64,000 bases of DNA from Cheiracanthium punctorium (lineage: Eukaryota > Arthropoda > Arachnida > Araneae > Cheiracanthiidae): contig JAWZYV010000102.1 in NCBI GenBank assembly GCA_038373885.1, forward strand, positions 186,001-250,000, given 5' to 3'. Made by a program: the position numbers and the translations under genes. Shown one piece after another: positions 22,501-33,753 of this stretch; the stretch's first letter is position 1; each line of letters opens with the position of its first letter. The notes beneath the pieces are model-generated. The model saw only the letters and a list, made by a program, of their open reading frames with translations. It was not told the origin of the DNA and ran no database searches.

Positions 22501-23475
22501 CAGGGGTTCCCAAACTTAGTCAAGGTACTCCTCAGATAATTAGAATTTTCTTAGGGCACTCTACTCATACAATATCTGTGGTATAGTGTTGTTGTTTATA
22601 CATAGTCATTTTAGATTTGCACGATTGTGAAGAAAAAATATGAGAAGTTAAGTAGTATGGACATATATATAAACAAAATTGACACAAACCTCATTTAAAA
22701 TTCAAGCAAGTACTTTAATCAAATCATGGTAGCTTCGCGGTACCCCTAGGCTGTCTATGCGGCACACACAATGTCCGATTTGCAGATATGGGGGACTAGG
22801 GAAAAGCTTCATTAGGGGCTCCCTTTCATGAAAACTTTCTTATAGCCTTGAAGCAACTTTTATATCATACCGTACAGAGAAGGATTTTAATAACAGCATA
22901 AGATGATTATTTAATGAAGATGCGAAATGAAATGCAGTAGTTAGATAATAATAATAATGTTTTGCAGGATAATAACAGTTCAATTGTATTATTTGATTGT
23001 CAGTCGTTCATTTTTTTTCCATATTTTTCAAGTAACATGTTCCACACCATTTTTGCATTTATTTTCTTGATGTTTATATATCAGAGTATATAGTTGGATA
23101 GATCTTCGCTTTGCTACACTTAGGAAGCTATTTCCTTTTACCTGTTCTGATTGAAAATCAGCTCCAAGGTTTCCTCGCGATCAGCACACATCACAAAATA
23201 AGCCTTGCCTAAATGATGAGTGTGCGCTGAATAATTTCCTGAGACTATACCTTTTAGCTAAAAAAAAATGTGTAGATACAGTGTTACGGATATTACACAG
23301 TAATAGTGTAAGTATTATCATTGTTATTTTTCATAGTTTTTCTGTCTCTTATTTTAAATTAAAATCAAAATTCACAAATTTCTAAACTGAAAAGTTAATT
23401 TGGGGGCCCCCTTTTGTTGGGGGCCTGGGCGCTTGTCCCGAATGCCCTGCCGGTAATCAATCCCTGGGGAACTCT
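22501..23475. mobile_element. hAT element remnant, probably with a nested second hAT
   Basis: Left end CAGGGGTTCCCAAACTTAG; right end inverted CAAGAGTTCCCCAGG. Just inside the right end sits another possible terminus (inverted CAGGGATTGATTACCGGC), with a weak partner near 22769. Target duplications are weak (5 of 8), so the nesting is inferred. Confidence 0.4.
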
Positions 23476-24488
23476 TGGTATAAACTATTACCATTCAGAA
23501 TTTCAAACAAATCCGTCTAGCTGTTTCAGCGTGAAAGCGTAACAAATATATATAAGTTGATAAATTTTCTCATTTACAATATTAGTAGGATTTAACTTTT
23601 TTTTTTTTTTTTTTTTTTTGCTGAGTAGATACCATACCATAGGATTTATCTTCATCTGCAACGCTTTAAAACAATTTAATCCACCGATCCTACCAGTATG
23701 CACCATTCTCTATTAGTGTCCTTGAATATCCAAGAGTAAGACCACGCTTTCTGTTTCAGGCATGCGGATATTAAAATTAATGTCTTCATAATTGAAAGTA
23801 ATTAATTACAAAGCTTCTATTTGTCGGGATGGGGGGAAGACATTTTCAATACAGTATCTATTTATGTCTCCTAATGACATATCAACGAGCCGTATCAAGA
23901 GAGTTACTGGCACGGTGCCACTTATTAAAAAAGACAAATTATTAAGCTGCTCTCTTTAACATAGATCTCTCCTATAATTTCAAGTTCAGGGTTACTTGGA
24001 ACATTTTTTGAACATGCAGTCACCTGTACTTATAAAACCTTTTTTCATTACATTGATTCCTCTATGATTTGTTTAATTATTTAATGTTAATGTACTTTTC
24101 ATGGGAGGACATTCACAATAATTCCATTTCTTTGTATATACATATGATTTTTAAGAGCTGTTTGTGAAATATCAAATTCTTTAATGTACTAGTATGTTCC
24201 ACACAGGCTGATAATATTTCAAAATTTCTATGTTGAAGATTTTAGTAACTCCTTAACCTTTAAAGTACACTAAAAGAAAATGGATTTTCCATTTTCAACA
24301 TAGTATCCAAGCAATCGGCAGAACTGTGATAAGTTAATCATAGTCAATTAATTTTTCAATAAGTATTCAAAAACTATTTATGCATTATTTATATATTATT
24401 TAAGCAACAAATTAATTTTTGCTTTAAATTTTAAGGCACGTCAGCTGATTTTGCAATGTTATAAAATTTTAGGATTCTCTAAGCTTTA
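23476..24488. other. No gene seen; AT-rich
   Basis: Contains a poly-T run at 23599-23618. No supported feature. Confidence 0.45.
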
Positions 24489-24496
24489 GCCTAGGC

Positions 24497-24825
24497 CAGT
24501 GCATCTCAAACTTCCAATATTTGCTACCCAGTTTTCAATCATAATTTTCTCCCCCCCCCCCATGCAATAAAAATGCATTGAAAGCAATCATAATGTACTT
24601 TGACGCTAAAGCTATTATACGACCTTTATAAACTGTACAAATATTATCAAGCTAAGTATTACGTTTATTGATATTTGGGAGCACCGATCCAATTATATTA
24701 TATCAGGATGTATTTTGTTTTGCTTCCTTTCAGTAGGTAAATATTTTTTTTAGACATAATCGTTTATTTTCGACTTTTTGATATGCTCCCGTAGGGGTGC
24801 GCGCTCCACAGTTTGAAAATCGCTG
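24497..24825. mobile_element. hAT MITE (CAGTG-TCTCAAACTT ends)
   Basis: CAGTGCATCTCAAACTTCC on the left and inverted CAGCGATTTTCAAACTG on the right lie between perfect 8-bp duplications, GCCTAGGC at 24489-24496 and 24826-24833. The target is itself a palindrome. Confidence 0.9.
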
Positions 24826-24833
24826 GCCTAGGC

Positions 24834-25602
24834 TAATTATTAACACGCTTAAGAAACTGATTCTGAAATCTGATATCAGACATTCCACCAATCCATGGGC
24901 TACACTTCATTTTGACAGACTTAAAAAATGCACAAACAATTCTGGATCGTGAATTTTAATAATTTTGTTTTGGTCCCAACGATTAACTTCGAAAGATAAT
25001 ATTTTCTTTCCGGTATACTTCAGGTGGGTAGATCAACATATTTTTTTTTTTTTCAAGCGTTCTGGATAGCTGAACGATCCCTCCGCACTCTTGGATCTTC
25101 GTCAGTGTACGGATTTTTGCTGCTGCTGAAGAAGATCGAAATAGATCATGAGTACTTTTTATGTGCGTTATTTTACAAAGTTTTATTTTATTTCATCTTT
25201 TGAACGCCAGTTTCCTTTGAGTGTTTTTTGTTGCTTTTCAACTTTGTTGGAAAGTGCTAAGAAATCCATCCCCAATGCATCCTATTGTGTCAGAAACAAA
25301 ACTTTCGCTCGGAGATAGTTTTCTCTGCAGTAGCACAGCAAGTTCGACATATGAAGTCAGATCACGTATTCCGGAATTGTTTGTTATTATTCTCGCCCAA
25401 GTAGCTAAATGTCAATTCATAAGATAATTGTCATGTGAGAGTTTGTCTTTGTCGTCGTAAGATACAACGTATGCAATGGCTTTAAATAGTACGTATGGAG
25501 TGTCCTTTTAAAGGCCATTATGGAAATGAGACAGTAAACATGCTTGACGCCATATTTTTTTTTTCCTTTACAAAAGATATTGTTCTTGTATTCAAATGAA
25601 AA
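24834..25602. other. No gene seen
   Basis: Contains a 68-codon plus frame (25221-25427) without recognisable homology, judged chance. Confidence 0.4.
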
Positions 25603-25604
25603 TA

Positions 25605-26041
25605 CAGTAGACTCCCTCTTAACCGGACTAATTGGGACTGGGGGTGAGCCGGTTAAGCGAAATTCCAGTTAATGAAAAATGGAACTGCATTATAATAAAT
25701 GCTTTAAATTATTACGAAAGTTCTACATATACCATTAAGAGGAAAGTTTTAAAAACATGTCTTTTTTATTCTGCTAAAATCTGAATGTTCGCCAACTTAC
25801 TACACAGTTCCGCCATTTTCTTTTTAAAGTATCACATAGATGGAGGCAGCTGGTGCTTGTTGGTCCACATAGCATAGCATAAAAAGCCCTTTTCCAGTGC
25901 TTTTGCTCCATCTGTTTGTGATATGACGGATGTCGTTGTCGGAAATATTTAATTTTTTGAAACTTTTTTTATTTAAACCTAATGCGGCCGGTTAAAGCGG
26001 AGTTCTGGTTAAACGGAGGCCGGTTAAGAGGGAGTCTACTG
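25605..26041. mobile_element. pogo/Tigger-like MITE
   Basis: CAGTAGACTCCCTCTTAACC on the left and its exact inverse on the right, flanked by TA at 25603-25604 and 26042-26043. GGTTAA-GCGGA motifs repeat near both ends. No open frame. TIR sequence and TA duplication fit the pogo branch of Tc1/mariner. Confidence 0.9.
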
Positions 26042-26166
26042 TAGTCGAAATCAGATGGAAAATATGTGATTCGCTCTTATGAAAGTAATGTGGTTATCCA
26101 GGTGATGAAAGATTTATCAAAACTACTTTGTAAACTAATAATAATAATTTAACATTTTTCTAAAGT

Positions 26167-26368
26167 CAGGGTTCGTACAGATCCTTAATTTGCTGAAATT
26201 CCTAACTTTTGAAAAGTTTCCATAAAACGTCCTACTATTTGCGATACCCGAGAGAACTTCTTTACGTATTTTATTAAAAACAAGACCACTTTTAAAATAT
26301 CGGACCATTTTAGGACAGTATTTCGAAATTTCGGAATTTTAGCAAATCCAAGATCCGCACGAACCTTG
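26167..26368. mobile_element. hAT-like MITE (CAGGGTTCGTAC ends)
   Basis: About 36-bp imperfect TIRs: CAGGGTTCGTACAGATCC... and inverted CAAGGTTCGTGCGGATCT..., both reaching AAATTCC. The flanking 8-mers do not match well, so the target duplication has decayed. Confidence 0.65.
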
Positions 26369-27439
26369 TAATATTTTCAAAATAAAAATTTCTATTCATT
26401 TAAGATACCCTATTCGAGTTTAATAATTATAATTTGCTGGCCTTTTTTCCCCTTTGTACGCTGAACTTTTAAGAGGATTGCAAAATACCCAATGTACTGT
26501 TTGGAAGTGTATGCAAAAATCCCATGCATATAAACTGCTTCAGTAATCAAACCCAAGTACCATACTACACGAGGTGAGTCCAAATGTATTTGAATCTTGA
26601 CTATCCTTTAAATGGATAAAAAACAAAATAGAAATCTGAGAGTAATTATTGGGTGTATTGGAAAGGAGTGTCTTTTACTTACATTAAATGCAAATAAATA
26701 AATTTTTAATGACAAAGTAGCTGTGTGCCTACACAACGGATTCATATTTGTTACCTTTTAAAGCAAGAATTTCATAGATAACTGTTTTTTACTTTTAAGA
26801 AAAATAAGAATAATTGTTTAAAAAAAAATAGAGTGAGATAGAGGGTGGGGAGGTTGCCTGGAGGGCAAATTTCAAAATGTCGTGGAGTATATTTTTCGAT
26901 ATTCGTGTGTGGTACTTTTTGCAGCAAGACATTTTCGAGTATCTCTTTCTAGAGATTTTTGTAGGACAAAGTTGAGTTGTGCGACGGAAAAGCTACACGA
27001 GTGCTATCTATCACGTAGGCTTCTAACCAGGAAAAAGATTTTGAAAATTCGGGCTATTTAGTCGGTTGATATACAGATCCTAAATCAATACTACACATTA
27101 ATACAAGCTTTTAAAATTCCAAGCAAAAATATAAAGTGACTATATTATTATTTCAACTGTCTTTTCAGTCCGAAATTGAATAATCTCAGATTATTGCTGT
27201 AGAAAATAATTTTAAAATATTAATTTACAGCTACTATTTATTTTATTTGTATTATTCAATACCTCCATATTGAAAAAACAAAACAAAACAAAACAAAAAA
27301 CCAGAATGAATAAGTATAAATTTTATATTTAGAAGAATTAGTTAATTTTACAGTACATTTTGCTTTTAAACAAGCCTCTTATATAACTTGTTCTGAAAAT
27401 TTTCATTCTGATTGAATAATATATACCATTTTCAGAACA
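26369..27439. other. No gene seen; AT-rich
   Basis: An AAAAC repeat lies at 27277-27300. No supported exon. Confidence 0.4.
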
Positions 27440-27658
27440 CACTTTATACCAATCTGTACCCGATATAACGTATGTTTCGAAAATATGTGAGAATTCCGTA
27501 TCCGTATGAATATCCGAGGGTCTATACATAAAATATCAGCATTCGCAGATGAGAAATAAATAATTCGTTTCAAATCCGTATCTGCGGATCAAAAACTAAA
27601 ATATCCGATTCGTTTTCATATGTGCATGCAGATGATTAACATCCGGTACACCTCTAGT
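27440..27658. mobile_element. hAT-like terminal fragment rich in ATCCG
   Basis: ATCCGTAT/TATCCG motifs recur and the right end, inverted, reads TAGAGGTGTACCGGATG, a terminus style seen in hAT elements. A matching left end was not found. Confidence 0.35.
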
Positions 27659-28329
27659 TTTTTCTTTGGACCGAAATTATCACGCAGTAGTATTTTGGTG
27701 CGTAGGACTGCATTGGAAAATTATCCCATAATCTATGCTAGCTGCATGATTTATCTTTCTTGTTTCCTATCTTCTCTGGGGAATCTTTCTTAAATATATT
27801 GAGAATGCCTTTGGTTTTATTCTCGAGTGCTTATCGTTTCCATTTATTTTTGGCCGAAAACAGTGGGCTATTAAGTTACAGGAAACGGAGGGAAAATGAC
27901 GATAAAATAAAATACAGGAAAACAATTTGAAGCACAAATAACAATTTTCTGTGACTAAAAGAACTGAAGATGATGTCTCTTTAATGTTCCTTTTGTCATA
28001 TGTTACATTCGTTATATATTTTTAGAAAATAATATCTCACTTTAAAGGAGGAAAAAAAGTCAAATCCACCGAGACCAATTTTAACACAAATGTATTAAAA
28101 TATAAACTTTTTTTAAAATTTGATATGTAAATGAGAAAATAATTTTGATCATTGCTTGAGCAGAAACATTTTCCAAGACAATATTTTTCGCCAAATTTGG
28201 CGATGTATTTTCCTTAAATCTGGCGAGATTTGAGATACATGAATGTTGTATTATTGTATGTATTAAATGTAATTTTATGAGACCCTGTAAAAGCCATTTA
28301 AATTTTTCCCCATAGTTCAACTAAAGGGG
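27659..28329. other. No gene seen
   Basis: AT-rich. CGCCAAATTTGGCG (about 28190) is one of several short palindromes of this kind in the window. Confidence 0.4.
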
Positions 28330-28984
28330 AATGAACTGTATTGGAACTTTTTGAGTGATCTTGTAGAAGAACTATTAATAATTCAGGCAGTATTTTCAAT
28401 TTAGAGCATTATTTTGAGAATCTTAATAATATGTATGCCAACTTTGCTTTCTTTCAAAAAACAGAATATCTCTAAAATACGTTTTCAAGAATGATTGCCC
28501 ATAGAGCGTAATAAATTAATTTTTTTTCCCATTTAAATGTACTATAAATGCTTCTTACACCATTTCCAATAGAGTACATGGTACTGTGCATAGAAAAAAA
28601 AATAAATTTCGGACAAATCGATGTATCTTTACGGCAGTTAGAGCACTGGACAGGTGGACAACAGAACGGACAAACAAACCGAAATCATAAACACATCTCA
28701 AACTTGTTGGTAAGTTAAAATATAAATATTTCTCTTATACAACATAACGGTATAGAACGAACACGGAGAGATAGAAATTTATTCTTTCAAGGGTTAGCTG
28801 TCTGAAATTAATTTTCAAAAGTCGCCGATATCGGCGACTTTTGGAGCATGTTTTGAGGGAGGCACACGATTGTCGTCGGATTATTACAGACACTATTTTC
28901 GATGGAGAACTTGATCTTGTAATCCTTAATGACATACATCAGTTTTGTTTGATTTCAAATAGCAGAATATCTCTAAAACTAGAA
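28330..28984 (+). repeat. Dispersed repeat R1, copy 2, extended
   Basis: Two tandem-like units: AGAATATCTCTAAAA at about 28465 and 28967, ACTATAAATGCTTC near 28552, GGACAAACAAACCGAAATCA near 28666. A perfect 28-bp palindrome lies at 28816-28843. The stretch 28870-28970 matches the inverse of 57.37-57.48 kb. Confidence 0.65.
28816..28843. other. 28-bp perfect palindrome
   Basis: Centred on GATATC with arms CAAAAGTCGCC / GGCGACTTTTG. It could extrude as a cruciform or bind a dimeric factor. Confidence 0.85.
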
Positions 28985-29150
28985 GTGAAAGCCCGTTGTG
29001 GAGGTAATTACAACGGGCGCTAGAAAGAACATTTGACGAAAGCATGTCTACATTCAATATATTGAATGTTCGACCACCTAAAATAAATAACTTCACATTC
29101 AGTGTTTATTATATACACTGAAATCGAATTTCATGTTTTTCTGGTGAAAG
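28985..29150 (+). repeat. Dispersed repeat R2, copy 2
   Basis: CCCGTTGTGGAGGTAATTAC + AACGGGC and the downstream block match 22.0-22.16 kb. It abuts the Tc1 fragment directly. Confidence 0.7.
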
Positions 29151-29581
29151 AGAATCTTAACCGAATCTCTGTAACCGTTCAGAGTGTAACGATGACAGGC
29201 CACATCTATCGGGATGTCATTCTGGAACAACATGTACGTTTGTTTCGGGGCGCCATGGGTGCTGAATTTGTGTTTATGGATGACAACGCCCGTCCTCACC
29301 GTGCAAACATTGTAGACGAATGCCTTCAATCGGAGGATATCACCCGTATGCATTGGCCAGCATACTCACCGGACTTGAATCCAATAGAGCATGTGTGGGA
29401 TATGCTTGGCCGACGAATTGCAGCCCGCCAACCCCCTCCCACCTGTCTACCGGAACTTCGGAGTGCATTGCTTGATGAGTGGTGTAATATTCCCCAAGAT
29501 CAGATTGATTATTTGATACTCAGCATGCCTAGGCGTTGTCAGGCCTGTATTGCATCGTCCGGGAGACATACTCCGTATTAA
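29150..29581 (+). pseudogene. Tc1 transposase, 5'-truncated
   Basis: The C-terminal half of a Tc1-family DDE transposase, the enzyme that cuts and pastes these elements. From about 29155 the frame carries the strand before the second catalytic Asp (FVFMDDNARPH) and SPDLNPIEHVWD with the catalytic Glu. There are 34 residues between Asp and Glu, the DD34E spacing of Tc1. It ends with TPY and TAA at 29579-29581. The N-terminal paired-like DNA-binding domain and the first catalytic Asp are missing, and the upstream sequence is repeat R2, so the copy is dead by truncation. Its sequence is clearly different from the 31-kb copy, so two Tc1 families are present. No promoter of its own is seen. Confidence 0.9.
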
Positions 29582-29807
29582 CCATCCTACTAACCATGTT
29601 ATACTGTTTTTTGTAAATAGGTTCTTTTTTGAAATTTGGTCAAGGGAGTAAGACTTGCAATTTTTATTAATTATGTCAAACATATAGCATATTTTTTGCT
29701 CTTTACTTTTTGTTTAATAAATAGACTTTACAAATAAGTCAAATTTGTTTTGCTTCTTTCTCTTTCTTTGCCTGAACTTCATTATCCTTAATTTATGGAC
29801 ATGAATG
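29582..29807 (+). mobile_element. Tc1 3' region and right TIR
   Basis: Sequence after the stop codon ends ATTATCCTTAATTTATGGAC + ATGAATG, followed by TA (29808-29809). This is a typical Tc1 right terminus. No left terminus remains. Confidence 0.7.
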
Positions 29808-29815
29808 TAGCTGAA

Positions 29816-29960
29816 AAGAGCGAAAAATCGCTTAAAAAGGAGGGAACGGGCGGATTTTCAGATTTTTAAAGGAACGCAGATTGTTTTCGATATTTTTATA
29901 CATAATTATGAAAAATTTCAAGCGGATCGTACAAACGGCGTAAATGTTATTAAGCTTTCT
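29816..29960 (+). repeat. Fragment of the 13.6/49.9-kb repeat group
   Basis: GGGAACGGGCGGATTTTCAG and AAAAATTTCAAGCGGATCG resemble the duplicated unit at 13.98-14.07 kb. Confidence 0.4.
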
Positions 29961-30079
29961 GTGATTAACTTTGTAAACTTTTTCCAGTAATGGCGGAAAA
30001 AAGTTTTAATATTGGACTCAAGGACCAGCGTGACTGCGTATAGTAGGATAATACGTTTTTAATTCTTTAAGAATAACTT

Positions 30080-30300
30080 CCCATAGATAGCGATGCATTG
30101 GGAATATTTTGAGTGCTTCTGTAGAAAAACTATAAATGCTACATAGACCATTTTCAATAAGGTACATGTTACACTAGGTAAGATTAACATATTTCGTACA
30201 AATCGATACATATTTACGGGAGTTGGAGCACGGACGGACGGACAGACAGACAAACCGAAATCATAAACACTTTTCAACCTTGTTGGAGACTGTTAAAAAG
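30080..30300 (+). repeat. Dispersed repeat R1, copy 3
   Basis: GAGTGCTTCTGTAGAAAAAC, ATAAATGCTACATAGACC, GGACGGACGGACAGACAGAC and AACCGAAATCATAAACAC occur in the family order. Confidence 0.7.
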
Positions 30301-30404
30301 TGAAGTTTGTCTTAAATTTCGAAGCAAATATTTTAAACCAGGGCTGCCCAAATCGTGGGCATTCTCCAAACTTGGCGCATTGGATTATTTAATACTAGCC
30401 ACCT

Positions 30405-30655
30405 CCGGCGACCAGTTGGTTCGCCATCTTAATAAATCTTGTTCGGAGAGAATCCTGTTCCTCACCGGCTTCCTTGGCACTGCAATCTCTCGGATTCTGA
30501 ATGGATTTTAAAATTAAGATGGTTAAATGTAGGAGCGGCCCTCGGGTAAGTGGCGCCCCCTGCTAATTTAAAAGAAGACTCTCCCTTTATGCTCTAGTTA
30601 GTTTTTGAGTTCGAAATAACGCCCCTTCGAAGCCGGCTCCCGAAGGATGATCTAT
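30405..30655 (+). repeat. Dispersed repeat R3 (CTAGCC-CCTCCGGCG), copy 1
   Basis: ACTAGCCACCTCCGGCGACC + AGTTGGTTCGCCATC, GGATTCTGAATGGA, GGAGCGGCCCTCGGGTAAG and TAGTTTTTGAGTTCGAAAT. The same order occurs at 49.29-49.58 kb, and the second half at 47.86-48.02 kb. Confidence 0.75.
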
Positions 30656-30882
30656 TTTAATGAAAACACGTCAGATGTTGATGGTAGTCCAGGACGATTT
30701 TCATTAGCTACGCTACCGGTTGGTTTGAATTTGTTAACCAGTAGACTGATATTGGCCCTTGTTGGTGACTGTTTTCGGTATTTTTGATGGTACAGCTGAC
30801 GCACCTCTTCATATGTTTTATGACCCAGTTTCCAAGAAACAATTTCTATTCTTTCTTCTAAGGAGAGAATTTCTTCAAACAC
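30652..30882 (-). pseudogene. Mariner-type transposase N-terminus (DUF4817-like HTH)
   Basis: The 76-residue minus frame reads LEERIEIVSWKLGHKTYEEV near its start and SLLVNKFKPTGSVANENRPG later. This is the pattern of the DUF4817 helix-turn-helix that begins many arthropod mariner-like transposases (acidic start, YEEVR, LV-KF--TGSV). This domain binds the element's ends. The frame then meets repeat R3, so the catalytic domain is absent. Upstream on the same strand a CAGGGTGTTTCGAAAATAAC terminus at about 30945 gives the matching element end. The copy is a truncated remnant. Confidence 0.7.
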
Positions 30883-30945
30883 CTGTGAAAGAAATCAAAA
30901 TATTAGTGTTTTCATCAAAATGGATCGTTATTTTCGAAACACCCT
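30883..30945 (-). mobile_element. Left TIR and leader of the mariner-type element
   Basis: On the minus strand the element begins CAGGGTGTTTCGAAAATAAC after TA (30946-30947) and runs into the DUF4817 frame. A TC microsatellite follows on the plus strand. Confidence 0.6.
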
Positions 30946-30968
30946 GTATACATCTCTCTCTCTCTCTA

Positions 30969-32520
30969 CACTGGTGTGCAAAAATTAAGGACGAAGTCGA
31001 AAAATTTGCATATCAGCTGAACAAAGAGGCAAGAGCGGACAGAAAGACCAATCAGGAGATTAAGTAAGGTGATGTACGGTAGCACATGCGCAGATATGCA
31101 GGTAGACGTAATGGGGGAGTGTCTGAGTAGTATAAAGCATGTTGTCGGTGTAAGATCAGTATTTCTGGCAAAGAGATTGCACGCCGTATAGCTGTTAAAA
31201 TCACACCGAGTTGCTGCCTCAGCGAGAAATGGCGAATAATCAATCTGTTAGACGACATCTGGATGCTTTTACCCGAGGTCGAATCATTGGAAAGTTGGAG
31301 GAAAGCCGCAGTGTGACAAGTGTGGCTGCAGAGTTCGGAATTGCTCACAGCATCGTTTCACGACTTTGGAGACAATTTCAAACTACAGGAACAGCTATCC
31401 GGGGGTTTAGTAGTGGTCGTCCACGAGGAACCACAGCCGCAGATGACCGGTATATTGCCTTACAGGCCAGAAGAAACAGGCGGCAGACAGCGGGAGAAAT
31501 TGCTAGACACATGACACAGGCGACTGGACGACCAATATCGCGTTTTACCGAGGCCAGAAGACTGCACGGTGGTGGTCTGTTTGCACGACGCCCTGTACGG
31601 TGTGTACCTCTAACGCCTGCCCATCGGAGAAGGCGTTCTCTGTGGTGCCGGGAACACCGGAATTGGAGAGACAATGAATGAGGACGAGTACTCTTTACAG
31701 ATGAGAGCAGATTCAGTCTGAGTAGCGATTCTCATCGCATGCTCATCTGGAGAGAGCGGGGAAGCCGCAATCATCCCTCGAACAACATTGAAAGGGACAG
31801 GTATGGAGGTGGCGGTGTTCTCGTTTGGGGAGGCATCATGCTTGGTAGTCGTACAGACCTTCACATCTTCGACGCAGGTTCAGTCAACGGGACCCGTTAT
31901 TGTAACGAGATTCTTCTTCCATATGTGCGTCTTTTTAGAGGCGCTATGGGTCCGCAGTTCCTTTTCATGGACGACAATGCACCATGTCATCGCACAGTAG
32001 CTGCCGAACAACTCTTAGAGAGTGAGGATATTGAACGTATGGATTGGCCGGCACGATCTCCGGATCTCAATCCCATCGAGCATGTATGGGATGTTCTAGG
32101 CAGACGCTTGGCAGCTCGTACCTTACCACCAGTGACGATTCCGGAGCTTCGATTGGCGCTGCAAGACGAATGGGCAGCAATGCCTCAACAACTCATTGAC
32201 ACCCTCATTCTCAGCATGGGCAGACGCTGTGAAACCTGCCTAGCAGTCAGGGGAGATCATATCCCCTATTAAAGACCGGATGTTTCTTGCTGGACACCCA
32301 TCACAGGGATGTTTCGACCTTCAGTCGCATTGCGCTCCATGCTACTTTTTCAATAAAGCTTCTTTTTATCCCTCTGATTTCTCTTTTAGTAAGTGTTGCT
32401 TACATTACTCATGTCCTTACGTATTGGGGATCTTATGGTATTAAATGTGTTGATTTGGAAAGCTTTTGTACAAAGTTATATTGAAAAAACCGTCTCGCCC
32501 TTAATTTTTGCACACCAGTG
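30969..32520 (+). mobile_element. Tc1 transposon, near full length, inactive
   Basis: CACTGGTGTGCAAAAATTAA begins at 30969 after TA. The exact inverse ends at 32520, followed by TGTA. TIR identity covers at least 22 bp. The length of about 1.55 kb is normal for Tc1. The right side carries two extra bases (TG) before TA, so either the left end has lost CA or the true TIR starts two bases further out. The single transposase reading frame is broken by one stop. Confidence 0.92.
31211..32272 (+). pseudogene. Tc1 transposase with one in-frame stop
   Basis: One frame of 353 codons plus stop, about the usual Tc1 transposase length (340-350), interrupted only by TGA at codon 157 (31679-31681). N-terminal part: helix-turn-helix region (DAFTRGRIIGKLEESRSV, AEFGIAHSIVSRLWRQF), then a basic GRPRGT linker and a second DNA-binding region (ISRFTEARRLHGGG). 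Catalytic domain: TDESRF with Asp at codon 164, FMDDNA with Asp at codon 255, and NPIEHVWD with Glu at codon 290, which gives DD34E. The stop lies seven codons before the first catalytic Asp, where relatives have Trp, so a single G-to-A change explains it. The start could be codon 1 or the Met at codon 7; the latter fits relatives better. No other break is seen, so inactivation appears recent. Confidence 0.93.
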
Positions 32521-32620
32521 TGTATATACATATATATATGTAGCATTAGGGCGCTACAGCAGTGCTGTGTAGTCGTGAACCAGAGGGAGAGGCATGGCGA
32601 GGATGTTGGGTATTAGGCGG

Positions 32621-32751
32621 CTGGGGACTCTGGATTAGAGTCGCCATTGCGGAATCCGGGCCAGATGGATCGCTCCCGGCCACCGACGATCGGCCGACGC
32701 AACCCATCTGGCCCGGATTCCGCAATGGCGACTCTAATCCAGAGTCCCCAG
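32621..32751. other. Perfect 48-bp inverted repeat (large hairpin)
   Basis: The left arm 32621-32668 begins CTGGGGACTCTGGATTAGAG; the right arm 32704-32751 is its exact reverse complement. The 35-nt spacer holds GGCCACCGACGATCGGCC. The arms are identical while the surrounding 551-bp repeat is clearly diverged from its partner, so the structure is young or kept identical. Confidence 0.95.
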
Positions 32752-33144
32752 CGGCCGTCGATGAAGAAAATGAGTCGAACTCCGACTGCGGTTACATAAT
32801 TTCATTTGGATTCAATACATCTTTATTTGGCAGTTACGTCAAGCGAAAGTTCTGCTCCTGGTATGATGCATCCGCTTTTATCACCTTCCGAGGTCGTGTC
32901 ACATGACCAAAAAGCATTGCAAGTATTTGCCAAGAGCTAAATCTGGGCAGCGGTTTTCCAAGGTTTGTTATGACTTTTAAGACGCCTATGTGGCTGGCTG
33001 ACGGGACCGTCTACAAAATTACAAAGGAGTTGCAAGGGACCGTGTATTAATTGCAGTTTTTGAACGCGGATTTCTTTGTTCCAACTGAATTAAACTCCGT
33101 AGTTCCAGAAATATGGGATTTTCACAGACTTTTGACTTGTAATG

Positions 33145-33148
<4 letters not shown>

Positions 33149-33198
<50 letters not shown>
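33149..33198 (+). repeat. (CA)n(TA)n microsatellite
   Basis: About 13 CA units followed by about 12 TA units at the junction of copies A and B. Confidence 0.95.
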
Positions 33199-33696
33199 CA
33201 TTAAACGGCTACGGGAAGGTTGTAGTCGTAGGCCAGAGGAAGCGAGGCTGTTGAGGCACCTGGCCGGCAAACGCTGGAGCGAGTTGTGAAAATCCTAGGG
33301 CCGCTATGGCCGTCGGTGGAAGAATGAGTCGGACTGCAATTACATTATTTTATTGGGTGATTCGATACATCTTTTCTTGACAGCTGCGGTTACGCGAAAA
33401 AGTCGCTGCTGGGCTACATCAGCCCCTTCTATTAACTTTTGAGGTCGTGTCACATGATCGATGCACGTTGCAATTATTGGCCGATCCCAAAATCTGGGCA
33501 GCGGTTTTTCAAGGTTTGTTATGGCTTTTAAGACGCCAGATTGAGTGGACGCGGGGGCTGTCTATAAAATTACAAAGGAATTGCAAGGGACCGCGTAGTA
33601 ATTGCAGTTTTTGAAAGCGGATTCCTTTGTTCCAACTGAATTAAAACTGCGTAGTTCTAGGAATGTGGGATTTTAGCGGGCTTTTGATTTGCAATG

Positions 33697-33753
<57 letters not shown>

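Larger units (their letters stand above)
32524..33198 (+). repeat. 551-bp unit, copy A, with hairpin insertion
   Basis: GAGGTCGTGTCACATGA, ATCTGGGCAGCGGTTTT, ATTACAAAGGA-TTGCAAGGGA and TTCCAACTGAATTAAA recur exactly 551 bp downstream in copy B. Copy A has about 100 bp extra at its left part, made by the 48-bp inverted repeat. It ends in a (CA)n(TA)n microsatellite at 33149-33198. Confidence 0.85.
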
